Shown here piece after piece: positions 58,068-64,000 of a DNA stretch of 64,000 bases. The notes under the pieces were generated by a model. The model worked only from the letters and a program-made list of their open reading frames with translations. It ran no database searches and was not told where the DNA came from. Both the position numbers and the translations under genes were made by a program. The stretch covers positions 31,188,161 through 31,252,160 of the forward strand of contig NC_051071.1 of the NCBI RefSeq assembly GCF_004664715.2. Reading direction: 5' to 3'. Positions within the stretch are counted from its first letter, which is position 1, and each line of letters opens with the position of its first letter. Source of the DNA: Peromyscus leucopus. Its lineage: Eukaryota > Chordata > Mammalia > Rodentia > Cricetidae.

Positions 58068-60770
58068 GGCTGTTTTTTATTACTATAGCTATATAGTAGA
58101 GTTTGAGGTCAAAGACAGTGATGCCTCCAGAGGTTTTTTTATTGTACAGAATTGTTTTGGCTATCCTGGGTTTTTGGTTTTTCCATAGAAGTAGAGTAGT
58201 GTTCTTTTGAGGGAGGTCTGTGAAGAATTGTGTTGAGATTTTGATGGGGATTGCACTGAGTCTGTAGATTGCTTTTGGTAAGATTGCCATTTTTTATGTT
58301 GATTCTACTTATTCATGAGCATGGAAAATCTTTCCTTTTTCTGATATCTTCTTCAATTTCTTTCTTCAGAGACTTAAACTTCTTGTTATACAGATCTTTC
58401 ACTTGCTTAGTTAGAGTTACCCCAAGGTATTTTATATTATTTGTGACTATTGTGAAGGGTGATATTTCTCTGAATTCTTTTTCACCCCATTTATTATTTT
58501 ATATAGGAGAGTTACTGATTTTTTTTTTTTAGTTAATCTTGTATCTTGCCAAATTACTGAAGAAGTTTATCAGCTGTAGGAGTTTCCTGGCAGAATTTTT
58601 TGGATCACTTATGTATACTATCATATCATTTGCAAATAGTGAAAGTTTGACTTCTTTCTTTCCAATTTGTATCCCCTTGATCTCTTTTTGTTGTTTTATT
58701 GCTCTGCCTAGAACTTCAAGTACTATATTGAACAGATATGGGGAGAGTGGATAGCCTTGTCTTGTTCCTGGTTTTAGTGGAATCGCTTTGACTTTCTCTC
58801 CATTTAATTTGATGTTGGCTTGCTGTAAATTGCCTTTATTATGTTTAGCTATGTTCCTGGTATTCCTGATCTCTCCAAGACATTTATCCTGGAGGGCTGT
58901 TGGATTTTATCAAAGGTTTTGTTTAGCATCTAATTAGATGATCATGTGGGTTTTTTTCTTTCAGTTTGTTTATATGGTGTATTACATTGATGGATTTTTG
59001 TATGTTGATCCATCCATGCATCTCTGGAATGAAGCCTGCTTGATCATGGTGGATGATTTTTTTAATGTATTCTTAGATTCAGTTTGCCAGTATTTTATTG
59101 AGTATTTTTGCATCAATGTTTATGATGAAGATTGGTCTGTAATTCTCTTTCTTTGTTGCATTTTTGTGTGGTTTGGGTATCAGGGTAACTGTAGCCTCAT
59201 AAAAAGAGTTTGGCAGTGCTTCTTCTGTTCTGATTGTGCAGAATAGTTTGAAGAGTATTATTATTAGTTCTTCTTTGAAATTCTGGTGGCATTCTGCACT
59301 GAAACAATCTTGTCCTGGGCTTTTTTTTTTTTTTTTTTGGTTGGGAGACTTTTAATGACTGTTTCTAATTCCTTGGTGGTTATAGGTTTATTTAAACTGT
59401 TTATTTGGTCTTGATTTAATTTTGGTATGTGGTACCTATCCAGAAAATTGTCCATTTCTTTAGATTTTTCCAATATTATGGAGTACACAGTTTTGAAGTA
59501 TGACCTGATGATTCTCTGGACTTCCTCATTGTCTGTGATTATGTCTCCCTTTTCTTTTCTGATTTTGTTAATTTGGTTGTTCTCTCTCTGCCTTTTGGTT
59601 AGTTTAGATGGGGGCTTGTGGATTTTCTCAAAGAAACAACCCTTGTTTCATTGATTCTTTGTATTGTTATCTTTGTTTCTATTTTGTTGATTTCAATGCT
59701 CAATTTCATTATTTCCTGGCATCTATTCCTCCTGGATGACTTTGCTTCTTTTTATTCTAGAGCTCTCAGGTGTGCTGTTAAGTTGTAGTGTGAGATTTCT
59801 CCAACTTCTTTATGTGGTCATTTAGTGCTATGAATTTTCCTCTAAGCACTGCTTTCATAGTGTCACATAAGTTTGGCTGTGTTGTACGTACATTTTCATT
59901 GAATTCTAGAAAGTCTTTATTTTCTTCCTTTATTTCTTCCTTGACCCATTGGTGATTCAGTTAAGCATTATTCAGTTTCATGAGATTGTAGGCTTTCTGT
60001 ATTTTTTGTTGTTGAAATCTATCTTCAAGACATGGTGGTCTGATAGATTGCAGGAGGTTATTCCATTATTTTTTGTATCTATTGAGATTTGCTTTGTGAC
60101 CAAGTATGTGGTCGATTTTAGAGAAGGTACCATGGGGTGCTGAGAAGAAAGTATATTCTTTTTTGTTAGGGTGAAATGTTCTGTAGATATTAAGTCCATA
60201 ATCATAACATCAGTTAAGTCCTTTATTTCTCTGTTAAGTTTTGATTTGGGAGATCTGTCCAGTGGTGAGAGTGGGGTGTTGAAGTCTCCCACTATTAAAG
60301 TGTGGGGTTTGATGTGTGATTTAAGCTTTAGTAATGTTTCTTTTACATATGTGGGTGCCCTTGTATTTGGGAAATAAATGTTCAGAATTGAAACTTCATC
60401 TTAGTGGATCTTTCCTGTGATGAGTATGTAATGTCCTTCTCGATCTCTTTTGATTGATTTTAGTTTGAAGTCTATTTTGTTGGATATTAGGATGGGTACA
60501 CCAGCTTGCTTCTTAAGTCCATTTGATTGGAAAGTCTTTTCAAGCTTTTTACTCTGAGGTAATGTCTGTCTTTGAAGTTGAGATGTTTTTTCTTTTATGC
60601 AGCAGAAAGTTGGGTCCTGATTTCATATCCATTCTGTTCACCTGTGTCTTTTTATAGGTGAATTATATCCATTGGTATTAAGGGATATTAATGACAAGTG
60701 ATTGTTAATTCCTATTATCTTTTGGTGGTAGTGTGTGTATTTCTCTTCTTTGGGATTTACTGCTGTTGGG
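58068..60770 (-). pseudogene. L1 ORF2 (endonuclease and reverse transcriptase), degenerate
   Basis: ORF2 normally encodes an AP-type endonuclease plus a reverse transcriptase for target-primed retrotransposition. The endonuclease part is seen at 59978-60292 (GDFN, and a terminal SDHH). A linker/early RT part lies at 59264-59488 and a later RT part at 57907-58290 (DLKLYYIAIVIK). Between them the frame is broken repeatedly; an in-frame T18 run lies at 59321-59338. At 58621-58641 the catalytic FADD word reads F-A-N-D, losing a metal-binding Asp. The last third is missing and replaced. It cannot make functional protein. Confidence 0.88.
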
Positions 60771-61856
60771 TTATCTATTACCTGAGTTTTTGTGGGTGTA
60801 TCTGACTTCATTAGGCTGGAATTTTCCTTCTAGTGCTTTCTGTAGGGCTGGATTTGAGGATAGGTATTGTTTAAATCTGGTTTTGTCTTGGATTGTCTTG
60901 TGTACTCTGTCTATTGTGATTGGAAGTTTTGCTGGGTATAGTAATCTGGCCTGGCATCCATGGTCTCTTAGTGTCTGCATTATCTCTGCCCAGGACCTTC
61001 TGGTTTTCAGAGTCTCCATTAAGAAATTGTGTGTTTTCCTGATGGGTCTGCCTTTATAACTCATTTGGCCATTTTCCTTTGCTGTTCTTAATATTCTTTC
61101 TTTATTCAGTATGTTTAATGGTTTGATTATTATATGGCAAGGGGATGTTTTGTGGGGTCTAGTCTGTTTGGTGTTTCTGTAAGCTTCTTGCATCTTCATA
61201 GGTATTTCCTTCTTTAAGTTGGGAAAGTTTTCTTCTATGATTTTTGTTGAATATCTTTTCTCTGCCTTTGAGTTGATATTCTTCTCCTTCTTCTATCCCT
61301 ATTATTCTTAGGTTTTTCCTTTTCATGGTGTCCCAGTTTTCATGGATGTTTTGTGTTATGACTTTTTTGGCTTTAGTGTTTTCTTTGACTGATGAATCTA
61401 TTTCCTCTATTGTATCCTCCACACCATAGATTCTCTCTTCCATCTCTTGTATTCTGTTGGTTATGTTTTCATCTGTAGTTCCTGTTTGTTTACTCAGATT
61501 TTCTATTTCCAGAATTTCCTCATTTTGTGTCTTCATTGTTTCTATCTCAATTTTCAGGTCTTAGACTATTTTTTTTACCTGTTTAATTGCTTTTTCTTGG
61601 TTTTCTTTAAGGAATTTATTAATTTATTCAAATTTTTGTTTGTCTTTTCCTCAGTTTCTTTAAGGGAATTTTTTATTTCCTCTATCATCTTTATAAAGTT
61701 ATTTTCAAGGTTACTTTCTTCTGTTTCTTCTACATTGTGATGTTCAGGTCTTGCTGTTATAGAACTGCTAGGTTCTGGAGGTGCTATATGGCTCTTTATG
61801 TTGTTGTATGTATTTTTACACTGGTGTCTACCCATCTTTTCCTCCAATAGGTGCAA
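60771..61856 (-). pseudogene. L1 ORF1 (RNA-binding chaperone), broken
   Basis: ORF1p is the trimeric coiled-coil RNA-binding partner of ORF2p. Three successive frames cover it: N-terminal and coiled-coil, Glu/Lys-rich (61575-61856); coiled-coil plus start of the RRM with NLRIIGIEE (61159-61536); and the rest of the RRM with the C-terminal domain, ARLLYPAKL and TRFKQYLSSNPALQ (60771-61199). Frame changes fall between them. Full domain order is retained, so the L1 was once long, but the gene is dead. Confidence 0.88.
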
Positions 61857-62400
61857 ATGGTGTCTGTGTCTGAGTGAGCTGTTCTTGGTCCACTCTGTGC
61901 TGGCTATATCTGTGTCTCAGGGGGCCACTCTTGGTCCAGTCAGGATTGGTGGACTCTGTGTCTCAGAAAGGTACTCTTGGTCCAATCAGGGCTCTTGGTC
62001 CAATCAGGATTGGTGGATTCTGTGTCTCAGAGAGGTCTCTTTGTCCTATGAAAGCTCTTGGTCCTCTTGGTCTAATCAGAGCTCTTTTTCAATCAGAGCA
62101 GGTGGACTCTGTGTCTCAGAAATGGGTGGGTTTGGGGCAGAAAAGGGTCTTGTATATTGCAGGGTGTGTTTGGTTGGGAGTGTTGGTGAGGATGCCTGCC
62201 TACAGGAGTCTTCATTGCTGGTCTGCACCTGAGGCAGCAATGGATGAGGAGACAGGGGCACAGATTGTGTCCCCAGGGCCTGGTTCCTAGAGACAGGACT
62301 CTCAGGCTTGGAGAGGAGACACTCATCTCTTGGTCCAATCAGAGCTGGCAGATTCTGTGTCTTGGTGAGCTGCTGAGGTTGCAAGGAGATGGGTGGATCT
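61857..62400 (-). promoter_or_regulatory. L1 5' UTR-like region with degenerate tandem units
   Basis: Lies directly upstream of ORF1 on the minus strand. The word 'tcttggtc' occurs seven times (61883, 61929, 61975, 61993, 62056, 62065 and 62328), and a 'tctgtgtctcag' type word occurs about five times. The spacing is near 46 bp in places. Rodent L1 5' UTRs are promoters and often tandemly repeated; assignment here rests on position. The 138- and 144-codon plus frames across it are by-products. Confidence 0.65.
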
Positions 62401-62650
62401 TAAGCTTGTTTCTAACTAGCTCTTATAACTTAAATTATCCCATTTCTATTAATTTATGTGCTGCCACATGGCTCCTAGCTTGTTATCTCATCTCCTAGAT
62501 GTCATGATTCCTTTGAGACTCTGTACTACTCTGCCTCCTTCCTAGCATTCTCTTTGCACTGAAAATCCTGCCTAGCTATTATTGGCCATTTAGCATTTTA
62601 TTAAACCAATCACAGTGACATATCTTCACAAATTGTAAAGGAATATTCCA
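62401..62650 (+). mobile_element. LTR remnant (family C-related), 3' half only
   Basis: 'aagcttgtttctaactagct', 'ctattattggccatttagca' and 'attttattaaaccaatcaca' match the 3' half of the LTR at 23851-24241, ending near 'attccacaaca'. The 5' half is absent and the sequence abuts the L1 5' end. Confidence 0.7.
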
Positions 62651-63055
62651 CAACAAATATAGGAATATAGTACGTGCTAGACATTTAAAATAGATGCTTT
62701 CTTTTAACTGTCATGCTTTCAAGTGGAAATTTTTATAATGATAAGTGATCATTTCTGTGTTTATCATCTTCCAAAGCTATTACAATATTACAAAGATAAA
62801 TAACATAGAAAGTGGTACAAGTTGTTATTGTTGTTTTTTGTTTGTTTGTTTTGATTTTTATTTTTTTGTTTTTGTTTTACCTCTCATGGTTTTAGACCAC
62901 GATGGCCTGACCCCATCATTTTGTGTCTGTGACGCAACAGATCACATTGATTAGGGATAAGAGACAGGACCAAGCTGCTTCTCTTGGATGATCATGAAGT
63001 GAAAAAGAATTCAAGGCAGAAGCTCCCAGTGTACCATTTGTGATATGTTAATATT
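62651..63055. other. Unassigned DNA with a T/G-rich run
   Basis: A (TTTG)n-like run lies at about 62835-62878. No gene recognised. Confidence 0.4.
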
Positions 63056-63400
63056 GATTGTCAATTTGACAGCATCTTTGACAACATTATTTGGAGAAAA
63101 TCTTCAAGCTCAGTGAGAAATAATTTACAGGTTCATACCTATCCAGGCCTATGAGGGATTATTTTGATCAGATTAATTGAGGAAGGAAGAATCACCCTAA
63201 AATTGAGCTTAGATCTTGGACTGCATAAAAAGGAGAAAGGGAGCTGGGCACCAATCTATATTTTTCTTCTCTTCTTTACTGTGTATACCATGTGACTGAC
63301 CAGCTGCTTTAGGCTCAGACCAATGTGGCTTGCATGTCAAAATGAATTATACCCTCAAGCTGTGAAGAAAGTTAAATGCTTAAGTGACAGTGTCAATTAA
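63056..63400 (+). repeat. Family A interspersed element
   Basis: 'attgattgtcaatttgacag', 'gatcttggactgcataaaaa' and 'taccatgtgactgaccagct' in the same order as copies at 36122 and 55975. 3' end degenerate. Confidence 0.65.
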
Positions 63401-63536
63401 TTTACACTTGTTACAATCAAAACATCAGGAAGAAGGATTACGACACTGTCTTAGGGTTTCTCTTGCTGTGATAAACAACATAACTAAAAGTAACCTGGAG
63501 GATAAAGGGCTTATTTCCCCTCACAGAAACCATGGT

Positions 63537-63547
63537 GGGGGGGGGGG
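63537..63547 (+). repeat. G11 homopolymer
   Basis: Eleven consecutive G, inside the inverted family A copy. Prone to length error in sequencing. Confidence 0.95.
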
Positions 63548-63660
63548 CGGTGTTGCTTACTGATTTGCTCTCATTGCTTTCTGACTCTTTCTTATAGTAC
63601 TCAGGACCACCACACAGGTAGAACCCACAGTAACTTGTGTCCTCCCACATCAATCATTAA

Positions 63661-63689
63661 ACAAACAACAACAACAACAACAACAAAAA
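63661..63689. repeat. (CAA)n microsatellite
   Basis: About seven CAA units preceded by ACAAACAA. Confidence 0.95.
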
Positions 63690-63800
63690 TCCACCATAGG
63701 CCTGCACACAGGCCAATCTGGTTGTGAGCAGTTTCTCGGTGGTATGTCCACATTGCAAAGTGATTTATAGTTTGTGTCAAGTTGACATAAAACTAGCCTT

Positions 63801-64000
63801 CAAGGGTCTGATTCAAATGACCTAATTCTTCCAATTAAATGTCATCTCCTAAATTTCCCAATAGTACCATCATCTTCCAAACAGATTTTGCTGGACATTT
63901 AAGAACTAAACTATAGCAGTTTTATGTCTATGATGTCTCACATGATAGCCATTAATCATTTGTAGATTCTGCACACTTTCAGAGTGTCTAACCCAACTGG
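63801..64000. other. Unassigned DNA to window end
   Basis: No gene or repeat recognised. Confidence 0.4.

Larger units (their letters stand above)
63449..63800 (-). repeat. Family A interspersed element, inverted
   Basis: 'ttagggtttctcttgctgtg' at the left and 'gtgtcaagttgacataaaac' at the right, the reverse orientation of the neighbour at 63056. Contains a G11 run at 63537-63547 and a (CAA)n array at 63661-63689. Confidence 0.7.

Noticed and set aside
61798..62290. Overlapping Cys/Ser-rich frames of 144 and 138 codons
   Set aside because: They lie on the antisense strand of the L1 5' UTR-like repeat region; the repeated peptides reflect tandem DNA units.
61883..62335. CRISPR-like regular repeats
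   Set aside because: Spacing is irregular, units are degenerate and contiguous, and the context is mammalian L1.
57308..62400. An intact, potentially active L1
   Set aside because: ORF1 is split over three frames, ORF2 has several breaks, an altered active site and a missing 3' third, and the poly(A) is absent.

Overview
This window reads as non-coding nuclear DNA from a muroid rodent, most likely a cricetid (hamster, vole or deer-mouse group). The evidence is the repeat content: B1, B2/B4, B3 and ID SINEs, muroid L1/Lx LINEs, and several LTR families that I associate from memory with cricetid genomes. There is no prokaryotic or viral gene organisation. I found no convincing host protein-coding exon, tRNA, rRNA or CpG island. 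Long open frames fall inside L1 sequence, LTRs, simple repeats or AT-rich DNA. Family names come from recognition of diagnostic stretches, not from a database search.

Layout. 0-6 kb: a MIR, then a stack of a CT microsatellite, two related LTRs whose sequence includes B1-like SINE tails, a non-coding stretch between them, a 5'-inverted L1, a solo LTR with perfect 6-bp target duplications, and a B2/B4 SINE. 7-16 kb: old L1 3' ends, B1, two MaLR-like LTRs (one apparently nested in another LTR), further LTRs, a B3 SINE and MIRs. 16-21 kb: two more 5'-inverted L1s, both with target-site duplications. 22-30 kb: a B1-like SINE, microsatellites, an LTR, a short L1 3' end with duplications, two B1s and an Lx 3' UTR. 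30-57 kb: sparse old repeats (MIR, ID, B1, B3, Lx and hAT-like fragments) with microsatellites, separated by AT-rich DNA in which I recognise nothing. 57.3-62.4 kb: a large minus-strand L1 with a 5' UTR-like repeat region, a broken ORF1 and a broken ORF2. Its reverse-transcriptase active-site motif is altered, and its ORF2 3' third is replaced by a segment resembling the 3' end of a polyadenylated mRNA. 62.4-64 kb: an LTR remnant and two oppositely oriented copies of one rodent interspersed repeat.

The most informative observations concern retrotransposition mechanism. Three separate L1 insertions show 5' inversion (the twin-priming signature) with identifiable target duplications. One L1 is joined to a probable mRNA 3' end. 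One LTR family carries SINE-derived sequence within the LTR. I found no undescribed defence, biosynthetic or regulatory system and do not claim one.
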